Shown here in pieces: positions 1 to 8,094 of a DNA stretch of 64,000 nucleotides. The translations under genes and the position numbers were made by a program. The notes under the pieces were generated by a model. That model searched no databases and was not told the DNA's origin. It saw only the letters and a program-made list of their open reading frames with translations. The DNA comes from DATFJT01 sp965230755 (GTDB lineage Bacteria; Bacteroidota; Bacteroidia; Chitinophagales; Saprospiraceae): the NCBI GenBank assembly GCA_965230755.1, contig CBDDLT010000007.1:6346-70345 (forward strand), written 5' to 3'. The stretch's first letter is position 1, and the number at the start of each line of letters is the position of its first letter.

Positions 1-148
1 TGTCAAAGGGTTTCTTGGCGGTCTTGATCATCGTTATGCATTCGACGCCATCACTTGCGGTTTCCACCTCGTGCTTCTCGTATTCTAAGATTTCTTTTAA
101 ACTATTTCGAATTGACTTCTCGTCGTCGACAACCAGAATTCTAGCCAT
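1..148 (-). CDS. Response regulator receiver domain, N-terminus only (partial)
   Basis: The minus strand from the ATG at 148 to the window edge encodes 49 residues beginning MARILVVDDEKSIRNSLKEI, the start of a CheY-like receiver domain. The acidic pair (DDE) after the first strand is the Mg2+-binding site; the phosphorylated aspartate and any output domain lie outside the window. This opening is frequent in sigma-54-dependent NtrC-type regulators of Bacteroidota, but the output class cannot be seen here. The gene follows the M20 amidohydrolase by 71 bases on the same strand, so co-transcription is possible. I am confident of the receiver fold and unsure of the regulator class. Confidence 0.85.
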   Translation of the reverse strand, partial: MARILVVDDEKSIRNSLKEILEYEKHEVETASDGVECITMIKTAKKPFD

Positions 149-219
149 AATTACTTTTCCATTTTCAAGCTTAAAGATATAATTAATTCGACTATACGAA
201 AGATTTTCAGGGGCTTAAT

Positions 220-1416
220 CTAAACCGCATTCGAAGAGTAGCGCCAACACAAGTAGGCCATAAATCCAGCTCCTATTCCGATCGCTTTGGGATGAACATC
301 GAATTTGGGATGATGCACGGGATAATTCTCTCTATCGGAAAATCCTGTGCCCAAGCGATAAAAGCATCCGGGAATGATCTTGGTATAAGAAGCGAAGTCT
401 TCTGCGGATAATCTAATAGGTAAGGGTTTAACCTGCTCAGAACCCAAGAATTCCTCAGCATATTCTTGAGCCATATTCGTGGTGTTTTCATCGTTTTCCA
501 GGACGGGATAACCTCTTAGAATATCGACTTCTGCTTCCGCTCCATAGGGCTGCACACTCTGATGGACAACTTTTTCGATTAAGTCAAGAGCTTCATTTCT
601 AAAATTGTCATCCATTGATCGAAAAGTGCCTTCGATACTGACAGAAGGTGGAATAACATTGGTGGCACCGCCTTCACTATTGATTTTTCCAAAGGTCAGT
701 ACAGAAGGAATGATAGGATTGCGAAACCTACTGATGACCCCTTGAAGGTTCTGAATCACCAGACTAGCGAGATAAATGCTATCAACACATTCATTGGGCG
801 CAGCAGCATGCCCACCAACCCCTTTTATTTTAATTCGAATTTCATCTGCTGAAGCCATGTAAGGCCCGGATTTAAATCCCAGACTTCCAACAGCCAATGG
901 AGGATGCACGTGTTGTCCCACTATCCACTCCGGCTTATACTTTTGAGGAATATCTTGCTTTAATAACATAGAAGCTCCACCAGGTAATTTTTCCTCAGCG
1001 GGTTGAAATACGGCAACGATTCTATGGTTCAGCTCGGATTTATATCTGGAGAGGATGTCCAATGCTCCCAGGAGGCAGCTCGTGTGAACATCATGCCCGC
1101 AGGCATGCATTACCCCTTGATTTAAACTCTTATAATCACTGTCATTTTCTTCCGTTATCGGAAGGGCATCTATATCGGCTCTCAATGCAATGGTTCTCTC
1201 TGCATCTTTATTGATGATAGCTATTACATACCGCAAATCTTCATTGCCTCTTTCATAGGAGATATTCATCTTATCCAGTTGATCACAGATAAAATTCTGA
1301 GTATGCTCTTCCTGAAAGGACAATTCCGGATATCGATGTAAATACTCTCTTATTCCAACCCATTGCTCGGAATGCTTTTCTACGTAACTGTTGATCTTTT
1401 CTCGAATACTATCCAT
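220..1416 (-). CDS. M20 family metallo-amidohydrolase (N-acyl amino acid / IAA-amino acid hydrolase type)
   Basis: A roughly 398-residue M20D-type peptidase/amidohydrolase. The metal-site motif HACGHDVHTS lies near residue 105, the PAEE motif with the catalytic Glu near 140, and the dimerisation-domain motif GVGGHAA in the middle. A late HHPKFDV segment supplies the last metal-ligand region. The family hydrolyses N-acyl or N-aminoacyl amides such as hippurate, N-acetyl amino acids or IAA conjugates; the substrate cannot be told from sequence. No signal peptide is visible, so it is probably cytoplasmic. The longest frame opens at a TTG at 1425, but the ATG at 1416 (MDSIREK) is preferred. The N-terminus overlaps the end of the glycosyltransferase gene by 8 bases, consistent with translational coupling in a recR-glycosyltransferase-amidohydrolase run. 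Confidence 0.9.
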   Translation of the reverse strand: MDSIREKINSYVEKHSEQWVGIREYLHRYPELSFQEEHTQNFICDQLDKMNISYERGNEDLRYVIAIINKDAERTIALRADIDALPITEENDSDYKSLNQGVMHACGHDVHTSCLLGALDILSRYKSELNHRIVAVFQPAEEKLPGGASMLLKQDIPQKYKPEWIVGQHVHPPLAVGSLGFKSGPYMASADEIRIKIKGVGGHAAAPNECVDSIYLASLVIQNLQGVISRFRNPIIPSVLTFGKINSEGGATNVIPPSVSIEGTFRSMDDNFRNEALDLIEKVVHQSVQPYGAEAEVDILRGYPVLENDENTTNMAQEYAEEFLGSEQVKPLPIRLSAEDFASYTKIIPGCFYRLGTGFSDRENYPVHHPKFDVHPKAIGIGAGFMAYLCWRYSSNAV

Positions 1417-3343
1417 TGGAAACAAAGATATTGGAAATAATGATTTTTAGATCCTTACGCCAATTATAGTCTCTGGCATACAGGAAGTTCTTCATTTTTT
1501 TTGATTCTAGCTGATCATCTTTTTGACCAATAGACCATATGGCTTCTTTGATCATCGGCAAATCCTCATCCAAAGCTGCGATATACCCAACCCAAGTCTT
1601 TTTGCCTAAGAGTACTTTCCAAGCATTGATGTGTAGGGTTCTGATGCTTTTTATCCAACTGAACAGGAAGGTCAATACAATGATCAATACTGAGACAACT
1701 ATATCCAGTATTCTTTTGGCCCTTTTATTTTCTATGGCTCGAATGGCGTATTGCATATCTACGGTGTACAACTCCCCGGGAAGATTGCTGGAAGAACTGC
1801 CGATAATGCTATCACTTTCTTGCGGCATTAACTTAAACTCAAGTTGTTGTTTATTGAGTTTGGTCATCCATGACATGATTTTTTCTGAACTGATATCTTT
1901 CGAACAAAATATCAAGCTGTTCAGATTTTTAGCTCGAATGATAGACGGAAGATCATCGATGATTCCCAATTGTTCTCCTTCATCATCCGCATTGGGCGTG
2001 ATTCGACCAATAATTTTTGCCTTTACATTGAGCGAGTTAAAAATACTGCTAGCCCGATCGAACTCTTCCCTCAATGCTACAATAGCAATGCGCTTGACCG
2101 GTGATGAGAAGGGAATATAGTTGCCTGTTTTTATCCCTTTTAGAATACTTCTGACCAGAATAGAAACTGCAGAGGCGATAACAATGGTCATAATGAGAAT
2201 CATTCTACTGGTCCTCCACTCTTCATTGGCCAGGGCGTACCAAATCGAGAACAAAATAGCAGCAGTGGTTATTCCTTTTCGAATTTTGACCTGATCGAAG
2301 GGATGATCGTAAGCACCTTGCAGAAACATGCTAATGAAAAAAATGCCCGAATAAATCAATAGGTTTAAGGTAGTCGGTGCTTGAGAAAAGTATTCCGGAT
2401 CGTTGTGATAATAGATGGCCCATAATTGCTGAAAGAATAGAATGAGCAGTAGCGAAAGTCCAATTTCGATGACGGGCAGGGAAATTTTTCTAAAAATATT
2501 GCGCAAGACGGTCAGTGCACCTCGTGTATAAATGGCCAATCTCAAGGCAAGAATGAATAAGAAAGAATATTGTTTGCGCAGGTGTTTTTGAGCGAAGATG
2601 ATCATTGCCTGGTAGAAAACCTTGACATAATTGAGACTTCCTTTCTTAGTACTCTCACCTTTGTAATGTACTATCGTCGTCTCAGGCAAATAGTAATTCT
2701 TAAATCCTGCCTTTTGAAACTGATAAGACAGATCAATATCTTCTCCATACATGAAGTAGTCCTCGTCAAATCCACCTACCGATAATAATAAATCTGTTCT
2801 TGCCAGTGTAAATGCTCCGGATAAAACATCTACTTCGGCTGTTTGGTCCTCGTCGATATGTCCCTGATAGTAGGCGTTGATCTTTTTAGATCTGGGAAAC
2901 AAACGATACAGTCCACTGAATTTAAAGAAGCTCACGGAAGGGTGGGGGAAGCCTCTCTTCGATTCCATTAGGAAGTTACCGGTACCATCTATCATTCGAA
3001 CTCCGAGCGCACCTGCTTTAGGATTTCCATCCATGAATTGTATGCACTTCTCAATGCTGGACTCTTCCAGAAGGGTGTCCGGATTTAGAATGAGCGTATA
3101 TCGTCCATTGCAATGTTTAAAACCTTGGTTGTTGGCCTTAGAAAAGCCTAAGTTGGACTTGTTCTCGATTAAGGTGATTTGAGGAAACTTCTTCTTGATC
3201 AGTTCGACAGAGCCATCTGTAGAATTATTATCTACGACGATGACCTCAAAACTATAATTCGTTTTAGATCTGAAGATAGATTGAATGGATTGTTCAATGA
3301 AGTACTTTACATTGTAATTGACAATCACAATCGAGAGGTCCAT
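1409..3343 (-). CDS. GT2 family glycosyltransferase with C-terminal membrane domain
   Basis: A 644-residue protein. Residues 1-240 form a GT-A fold family 2 glycosyltransferase: MDLSIVIVNYN at the start, LNPDT as the DxD-like metal site, and the acceptor-side motif YGEDIDLSYQ typical of WbbL-like rhamnosyltransferases. After about residue 285 there are four to five predicted membrane helices, then a Rossmann-like segment (about 415-520, starting RIAIVALREEF) and a last hydrophobic helix. That second half resembles the membrane plus nucleotide-binding part of polyprenyl-phosphate sugar transferases but lacks an obvious catalytic phosphotransferase domain. Likely role: envelope glycan or lipid-linked oligosaccharide synthesis at the inner membrane; the sugar is unknown. 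It starts 5 bases after the recR stop, so it is probably co-transcribed with recR. Confidence 0.85.
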   Translation of the reverse strand: MDLSIVIVNYNVKYFIEQSIQSIFRSKTNYSFEVIVVDNNSTDGSVELIKKKFPQITLIENKSNLGFSKANNQGFKHCNGRYTLILNPDTLLEESSIEKCIQFMDGNPKAGALGVRMIDGTGNFLMESKRGFPHPSVSFFKFSGLYRLFPRSKKINAYYQGHIDEDQTAEVDVLSGAFTLARTDLLLSVGGFDEDYFMYGEDIDLSYQFQKAGFKNYYLPETTIVHYKGESTKKGSLNYVKVFYQAMIIFAQKHLRKQYSFLFILALRLAIYTRGALTVLRNIFRKISLPVIEIGLSLLLILFFQQLWAIYYHNDPEYFSQAPTTLNLLIYSGIFFISMFLQGAYDHPFDQVKIRKGITTAAILFSIWYALANEEWRTSRMILIMTIVIASAVSILVRSILKGIKTGNYIPFSSPVKRIAIVALREEFDRASSIFNSLNVKAKIIGRITPNADDEGEQLGIIDDLPSIIRAKNLNSLIFCSKDISSEKIMSWMTKLNKQQLEFKLMPQESDSIIGSSSSNLPGELYTVDMQYAIRAIENKRAKRILDIVVSVLIIVLTFLFSWIKSIRTLHINAWKVLLGKKTWVGYIAALDEDLPMIKEAIWSIGQKDDQLESKKMKNFLYARDYNWRKDLKIIISNIFVSNG

Positions 3344-3348
3344 AATGA

Positions 3349-3966
3349 CTATGACTCTATGCTTGAGTTAAAAGGTATTCTGGCATGAATGGACCTGCCA
3401 AGCGTAAGCCCATCCGTATACAGCAACTCTCCTCCAAAGGCAATACCTCTTGATAAGATCGATATCTCGATGTCCATGTCCTTAACCTGATTGGACAGAT
3501 AGAATACTGTTGTATCTCCATCTATCGTCGGTGATATGGCCATGATCAGCTCTTTTACTTCATCTTGTGCACATCTTCGAAGAAGAGATGGGATGGCAAT
3601 TTGATCCGGACCCACCCCATTGATTGGGGAGATAATTCCACCTAGAACATGGTATAAACCCTTGTATTGTCCAGTCTCTTCAATGGCCATAACATCGGGA
3701 ATACTTTCTACTACACAAATCTTACTGCGATCTCTTTTTAAATCATTGCAGTGACTACAGAGCGATTCGTCCGATAAAAAGTGACAATTGCTACAATACT
3801 GAATTTCACTTCTGAGCTTTAAGAGGCTTGAGCAGAATTCTTCTGTGTACAGGCCCTCTTTCTTTAAAAGATGAAGGACCATTCGCATGGCAGATTTCCT
3901 GCCAATTCCCGGTAAAGAGGCAAAAGCCTCGGTCGCTTTATCAAGAAGTTTTGATGAGTTAGCCAT
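3349..3966 (-). CDS. recR: Recombination mediator RecR
   Basis: 205 residues, the normal RecR length. An N-terminal helix-hairpin-helix carries SLPGIGRKSA (about 17-26). A C4 zinc finger follows with Cys58, Cys61, Cys70 and Cys73, then a Toprim domain beginning ICVVES. The C-terminus carries the Walker-B-like LTLGRSIHARIPF region. RecR works with RecF/RecO to load RecA onto SSB-coated gapped DNA. It is the first gene of the minus-strand run recR-glycosyltransferase-amidohydrolase and is divergent from pdhC across 57 bases. A TAnnTTTG box for this gene lies at 4001-4008. Confidence 0.97.
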   Translation of the reverse strand: MANSSKLLDKATEAFASLPGIGRKSAMRMVLHLLKKEGLYTEEFCSSLLKLRSEIQYCSNCHFLSDESLCSHCNDLKRDRSKICVVESIPDVMAIEETGQYKGLYHVLGGIISPINGVGPDQIAIPSLLRRCAQDEVKELIMAISPTIDGDTTVFYLSNQVKDMDIEISILSRGIAFGGELLYTDGLTLGRSIHARIPFNSSIES

Positions 3967-4000
3967 TGTTTATTCCAATTAGAATACTGTATATTTATCC

Positions 4001-4008
4001 CAAATTTA
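4001..4008 (-). promoter_or_regulatory. Candidate Bacteroidota -7 box upstream of recR
   Basis: The minus strand reads TAAATTTG, a full match to the Bacteroidota primary-sigma -7 consensus TAnnTTTG. It sits 35 bases before the recR ATG, implying a leader of about 28 bases. No clear -33 TTTG was found at the usual spacing, so this is a motif match only. Confidence 0.4.
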
Positions 4009-4023
4009 CAAAACTAAAATAGA

Positions 4024-5262
4024 ATGGCTGAAATAATCAGAATGCCGAGGATGAGCGATACGATGACGGAAGGAAATATCGTAGAGTGGCTTAAGAAAGT
4101 TGGTGATGATGTAGAACCCGGTGATGTTCTTGCCGAAGTGGAAACTGATAAGGCCACAATGGAGCTGGAGAGTTATTTCGAAGGGAAGTTATTGTATATA
4201 GGCGTAGAAAGTGGTGTGGTAGAAATTGATCAGGTTCTAGCTGTTATTGGTGAAGAGGGTGAAGACTGGAAAGCGGCTTTGGAAGCAAGTCAAACTGAGG
4301 ATCCAAAGGAAAGTGCTGGAGCGGTTGAAGAAAAACAAGAGGGTGCCGCGAGTGCAAGTGTTGAGACAGTTCAAGAAAATCAAAGCGTTCAGGTTCAAGC
4401 GGCAACTGATGATCGAGTTAAGTCCTCTCCCTTAGCCAGAAAAATGGCAGCTGAAAAAGGTGTGGATTTAAGCAACTTGAAGGGTTCCGGAATTGATGGG
4501 CGCATTATCAAGCGAGATGTAGAAAATATTTCTTCCAACGGTCAGAAAAGACCTGCTCCGGCTAGAATCGAGATTAGTGGGGAAGATATAGAAATACCAG
4601 TAACGCAAATGAGGAAGACCATTGCCCGTCGTTTGGGTGAAAGCAAGTTTAGCGCTCCTCATTTTTACTTAACCGTAGCCATTGAAATGGATAAGGCCAT
4701 GTCTTCAAGACAGGATATTAATTCGATGATTGCGCCAGATAAGGTTTCTTATAATGATTTGGTCATCAAGGCGGCAGCTGTGGCCTTAAGATCTCATCCC
4801 ATGGTCAATTCGTCTTGGCAAGAGGATACCATCGTTCAGCACGGCAATGTCAATATCGGAGTTGCAGTGGCGGTAGAAGATGGATTATTGGTTCCGGTTG
4901 TAAGAAATGCAGATCAGAAAAATCTAAGGACGATCAACGCTGAAGTCAGGGATTATGCAGGTAGAGCCAGAGAAAAGAAATTGCAGTTGGATGAAATGCA
5001 GGGCAATACCTTTACCATTTCTAATTTGGGAATGTTTGGGATCGAAGAGTTTACCGCGATCATCAATCCACCAGATGCTTGCATATTAGCTGTTGGAGGA
5101 ATCAATCAGGTTCCAATGGTTAAAAATGGAGAAATAGTGGTAGGTCATCAGATGAAAGTAACCTTGTCCTGTGATCACAGAGTGGTAGATGGAGCTACAG
5201 GAGCTAAGTTTTTACAGACTTTCAAAACTCTGCTAGAAAATCCGGTTAGAATTATTGCCTAG
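4024..5262 (+). CDS. pdhC: Pyruvate dehydrogenase E2, dihydrolipoyllysine acetyltransferase
   Basis: 412 residues with the standard E2 order. A single lipoyl domain (1-76) has the lipoylated lysine at K43 in ETDKATMELE. An Ala/Gln/Val-rich flexible linker runs from about 77 to 130. The peripheral subunit-binding domain (about 133-168) contains SSPLARKMAAEKG and GSGIDGRIIKRDV. The catalytic acetyltransferase domain (about 190-412) ends with the active-site DHRVVDG, His near 385. The lipoyl domain opens MPRMSDTMTEG, as in PDH-type rather than OGDH-type E2, so pyruvate dehydrogenase is preferred. No E1 or E3 gene is adjacent; those must be encoded elsewhere. Its stop overlaps the next small membrane-protein gene by 8 bases. 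Confidence 0.93.
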   Translation: MAEIIRMPRMSDTMTEGNIVEWLKKVGDDVEPGDVLAEVETDKATMELESYFEGKLLYIGVESGVVEIDQVLAVIGEEGEDWKAALEASQTEDPKESAGAVEEKQEGAASASVETVQENQSVQVQAATDDRVKSSPLARKMAAEKGVDLSNLKGSGIDGRIIKRDVENISSNGQKRPAPARIEISGEDIEIPVTQMRKTIARRLGESKFSAPHFYLTVAIEMDKAMSSRQDINSMIAPDKVSYNDLVIKAAAVALRSHPMVNSSWQEDTIVQHGNVNIGVAVAVEDGLLVPVVRNADQKNLRTINAEVRDYAGRAREKKLQLDEMQGNTFTISNLGMFGIEEFTAIINPPDACILAVGGINQVPMVKNGEIVVGHQMKVTLSCDHRVVDGATGAKFLQTFKTLLENPVRIIA

Positions 5263-5566
5263 GTATCACATACGGATAATTAAGAACTGGAGCTTATTTT
5301 TTCTTATTTCCGCCTTAGTATATACTGTCATATGTGTTCGTGCGTTTCATATCCGAGGTGATATAGCCACTAAAATTGAGTTATACGATAAGAATGGCAA
5401 TGGTTTCTTTGACAATGAAGAAATTACCCAGGAAGTCAGGGATTTTAATGTATGGTGTGCAAGCAATACGCCATCCAAATGGACCTTTGTCTATGCAATT
5501 CCTTATTCACTCCTTATAGTTTTTGCATTGTTTTTTTTCAAATGGTTAGCAATAAAGCTGATTTAA
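5255..5566 (+). CDS. Small two-helix membrane protein with one EF-hand loop
   Basis: 103 residues, unknown family. Two membrane helices (about 12-30 and 81-101) flank a soluble loop. Residues 45-56 read DKNGNGFFDNEE, which fits the canonical 12-residue EF-hand loop (D1, N3, N5, G6, F8, D9, E12). The basic N-terminus suggests it lies in the cytoplasm, placing the EF-hand loop in the periplasm. The frame has no Met near the start; TTG at 5255, inside the end of pdhC, is the most plausible start, giving an 8-base overlap. A calcium-binding role is inference from the loop alone, and a single EF-hand may be structural or degenerate in function. Confidence 0.65.
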   Translation: MPRYHIRIIKNWSLFFLISALVYTVICVRAFHIRGDIATKIELYDKNGNGFFDNEEITQEVRDFNVWCASNTPSKWTFVYAIPYSLLIVFALFFFKWLAIKLI

Positions 5567-5597
5567 ACCTAGCGCTTTAGAGAAAATAAAACGAAAA

Positions 5598-5621
5598 AAG
5601 GCGACCAATTTTGGTCGCCTT
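5598..5621. terminator. Bidirectional rho-independent terminator between the pdhC run and the cold-shock gene
   Basis: A perfect 11-base inverted repeat (AAGGCGACCAA / TTGGTCGCCTT) with a two-base loop lies in the convergent gap. On the minus strand it is followed by a T-run (complement of the A-run at 5594-5599), making a strong terminator for the cold-shock gene. On the plus strand the trailing T-stretch is shorter (TTCTT). Confidence 0.85.
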
Positions 5622-5653
5622 CTTACATTCTTTATGTATAGGATAATTAAATA

Positions 5654-5845
5654 CTATACTACTTTTACGTTTACAGCATTTAATCCTTTTCTGCCTTCTT
5701 GTAATTCAAACTCCACGCTGTCCCCTTCTCTGATTTCATCTACCAATCCGGAAACGTGAACGAAGTGTTCTTGTTTTGATTCATCTTCAATAATAAATCC
5801 AAAACCTTTGGAATCATTGAAAAATTTTACTTTGCCTGTATGCAT
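5654..5845 (-). CDS. Cold-shock domain protein (Csp family)
   Basis: 63 residues making one complete cold-shock OB-fold: MHTGKVKFFNDSKGFGFI carries RNP1 (KGFGFI) and HFVHVS is the RNP2 equivalent. It binds single-stranded RNA/DNA and acts as an RNA chaperone; whether it is cold-induced cannot be judged. The family is usually 63-70 residues, so it is full length. It is monocistronic: a strong terminator follows at 5598-5621 and a TAGCTTTG box lies upstream at 5873-5880. Confidence 0.95.
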   Translation of the reverse strand: MHTGKVKFFNDSKGFGFIIEDESKQEHFVHVSGLVDEIREGDSVEFELQEGRKGLNAVNVKVV

Positions 5846-5872
5846 TATTGTTAATTAAAAATTATAAAAACA

Positions 5873-5880
5873 CAAAGCTA
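5873..5880 (-). promoter_or_regulatory. Candidate -7 box for the cold-shock gene
   Basis: The minus strand reads TAGCTTTG, a match to TAnnTTTG, 28 bases before the cold-shock ATG. That would give a leader of about 20 bases, so no long cold-responsive 5' UTR is implied from this start. Confidence 0.4.
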
Positions 5881-5945
5881 AACTATTATTTGATCAAATA
5901 CCTTAAATATTTATTTTATTTTAAGTAGAAATGAAACACTAAAAG

Positions 5946-6953
5946 TCAAAGGCTTAGGATCTTAACCAAACTCTGAATGAAGATTTCTTCCCGAGGCAAT
6001 TGATCTTGCCCCAGACCTTTTAACTTGAGATCTGTTTCTGCCAGAATTTGAATGCCCTTCCTGATTTGATTGGGACTGTAGTTTCTAGCAACTTCTTGGT
6101 ATTCTTTTAAAAAAAAGTTAGAGTGAAGACCCATGGCTTCCATTAGTCTCTTATGCCCTTTTCGATGGTAGGCATGATAGATCATTACTTTCTGGAAATA
6201 ACCGAAGATGGCGGCGACAAGCCAGATCGGATCATTGTTTTTGATATTGTCCATTAAGTTTTGAGCAATTTGAAATACTTTTTTTCCATTGCGAACCCCC
6301 AGGTATTTATTGAGTTCGAATACATTGTATTCTTTGGATATCCCGACATATCGGTACACATCATCAATGGTGATCGTATCTCCCTCATTTTTATTCGAAT
6401 ATAGCTTGTCCAATTCCTTGCTGAGTCTGCTCAGATCATTTCCCACGTGTTCTGCAATCAATTGAACGGCATCGGGATTTGTTTGAAATCCCTTGGAAAC
6501 AGAGTAGTTGCTTATCCATGCAGGAATTTGATTCTCGTAGAGTTTTTTTGATTCGAATTCTACCGCTTTCTTTTTGGCCAATTGATAGAACTTTTTGCGC
6601 TTATCAATTTTTTTAGTCATGACCAGAGCCAGAACAGTTGTTTCCTCCGGATCTGACAGATAGTGCTCGATGGATTCATCAAAGTTGAGCTGATCGGCAT
6701 CCTTGATAATGATCAATCTTCGCTCGGCCATCATAGGATACTGTCGACATAAATCCACCAGTTGCTGCGCCTGCACATCCGATCCGAAATAAACGAACTG
6801 GTTGAATTCTCTTTCTATCTCTGACAATGCATGCTGCATTAGATTTTTGACGAGAATATCCAGATAATAGTTCTCTTCACCATGAAAAAGATAGATAGGC
6901 TTAAAATCTCCTTTTTCAAATGATTTTATGATATTTATGCATTCTGTATTCAA
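5946..6953 (-). CDS. holA: DNA polymerase III delta subunit
   Basis: 335 residues, full length for HolA. The N-terminal AAA+-like domain opens with FKPIYLFHGEENYYLD, the degenerate P-loop region of delta, followed by helical domain II and a C-terminal collar domain (DLSRLSKELDKL and the late LKGLGQDQLPREE). Delta opens the beta sliding clamp within the clamp-loader complex. The start is a TTG at 6953: an in-frame TAA lies two codons upstream and there is no ATG before residue 38, so TTG is effectively forced. It is divergent from surE over 57 bases. Confidence 0.93.
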   Translation of the reverse strand: MNTECINIIKSFEKGDFKPIYLFHGEENYYLDILVKNLMQHALSEIEREFNQFVYFGSDVQAQQLVDLCRQYPMMAERRLIIIKDADQLNFDESIEHYLSDPEETTVLALVMTKKIDKRKKFYQLAKKKAVEFESKKLYENQIPAWISNYSVSKGFQTNPDAVQLIAEHVGNDLSRLSKELDKLYSNKNEGDTITIDDVYRYVGISKEYNVFELNKYLGVRNGKKVFQIAQNLMDNIKNNDPIWLVAAIFGYFQKVMIYHAYHRKGHKRLMEAMGLHSNFFLKEYQEVARNYSPNQIRKGIQILAETDLKLKGLGQDQLPREEIFIQSLVKILSL

Positions 6954-6991
6954 GAATTAGAGGCTTTTTACTCTTTAATTTTATAAACGAA

Positions 6992-7007
6992 CAAATCTAC
7001 AAATTTA
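6992..7007 (-). promoter_or_regulatory. Two overlapping candidate -7 boxes upstream of holA
   Basis: On the minus strand TAAATTTG (7007 to 7000) and TAGATTTG (6999 to 6992) both match TAnnTTTG, about 40-50 bases before the holA TTG. The -33 region would fall inside the first codons of surE. Which box is used cannot be told. Confidence 0.35.
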
Positions 7008-7010
7008 GAT

Positions 7011-7790
7011 ATGCAAAATAAAAGACCCTTGATTTTGGTCACCAATGATGATGGTATGTTTGCTCCTGGGATCAGACATTTGATAGCCTGTGCGAGCGAG
7101 TTGGGAGAAGTGGTGGTTGTGGCACCGGATTCTCCACAATCGGGAATGGGGCATGCCATTACCCTGGATCAGCCATTGAGGTTGAATAGAGTAGAAATAA
7201 TGCCTGGAGTTGTTGCCTATGAGTGCAACGGAACCCCAGTGGATTGTGTGAAATTGGCGAAGCATGTGGTATTAAAAGACCGAGAGCCGGATCTTTGCGT
7301 TTCGGGAATAAACCATGGGTCGAATGCATCTATTAATATTATTTATTCCGGAACACTTTCGGCAGCCATGGAGGCCTCGTTAGAAGGGATAAAATCTATT
7401 GGTTTTTCACTACTCAATTTCTCATTCGAATCTGACTTTAGCTTTTGCCTTCCTCATGTTTCGAAAATCATCGAGTACGCATTAAATAATGATTTTGGAT
7501 CCAGCAAACTGCTCAATGTAAATATTCCCTATGTACCAGAAGAAGGTCTTGCGGGAATAAGAGTTTGTCGCCAATCAAAGGCCAGATGGGTAGAAGAATT
7601 TGCCGAGGGGATTGATCCACGGGGTCGAAAATACTATTGGTTACAGGGTGAATTCAAACTGGAAGATCAAGGATTCGACCACGATTTACATGCGCTTAGA
7701 AATAATTATATATCTGTTGTTCCCTCTATGCACGATTTGACGGACTACGAAGCGTTAAATAGTCTGACATCGATAGAAAATATTAAATGA
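7011..7790 (+). CDS. surE: 5'/3'-nucleotidase SurE
   Basis: 259 residues. The N-terminus LILVTNDDGMFAPGI holds the SurE metal-binding acidic pair; NGTPVDCVKLA and SGINHGSNAS supply the remaining active-site Ser/Asn region. SurE is a divalent-metal-dependent nucleoside monophosphate phosphatase of the cytosol. The CDS starts a run with a small membrane-protein gene (1 base gap) and lpxB, so it is likely transcribed with lipid A synthesis. Confidence 0.95.
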   Translation: MQNKRPLILVTNDDGMFAPGIRHLIACASELGEVVVVAPDSPQSGMGHAITLDQPLRLNRVEIMPGVVAYECNGTPVDCVKLAKHVVLKDREPDLCVSGINHGSNASINIIYSGTLSAAMEASLEGIKSIGFSLLNFSFESDFSFCLPHVSKIIEYALNNDFGSSKLLNVNIPYVPEEGLAGIRVCRQSKARWVEEFAEGIDPRGRKYYWLQGEFKLEDQGFDHDLHALRNNYISVVPSMHDLTDYEALNSLTSIENIK

Positions 7791-7791
7791 T

Positions 7792-8088
7792 ATGAAGAAT
7801 AATATTTATACCGGTCTTTTTATGGGACTGATATTTCCCTTTGCATTCTATTTTATCATTCAGGGTTTTTTCCGTTTACTGGATGTAATGGATATCACCA
7901 ATGGCCCATTGAGTTATGGAGAATCAATTCGAGATAGGACCATTTTTCTATTTTGCATATGTGCCAATATTATTGTTCTCCAGATATTCCAGCGTCGGGC
8001 TATGAAAGAAGTAACCCGAGGTATTGCAGTTCTGACTGTTGTTTTGGCCATTGCCTGGCTGATCAATTACGGTAGTGAGATTTTCTAA
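7792..8088 (+). CDS. Small three-helix membrane protein between surE and lpxB
   Basis: 98 residues with about three hydrophobic helices (8-27, 50-66, 76-93) and no catalytic motif I recognise. It begins one base after the surE stop and ends 6 bases before lpxB, so it sits inside that operon. The position suggests a link to the envelope, but no function can be assigned. Short membrane proteins at this place are, to my memory, common in related genomes; that is unverified. Confidence 0.75.
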   Translation: MKNNIYTGLFMGLIFPFAFYFIIQGFFRLLDVMDITNGPLSYGESIRDRTIFLFCICANIIVLQIFQRRAMKEVTRGIAVLTVVLAIAWLINYGSEIF

Positions 8089-8094
8089 TCTGGC

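Noticed and set aside
1539..2120. 193-codon plus-strand open frame
   Set aside because: It lies wholly antisense to the glycosyltransferase gene, has no recognisable domain, and the minus-strand frame has clear GT2 motifs.
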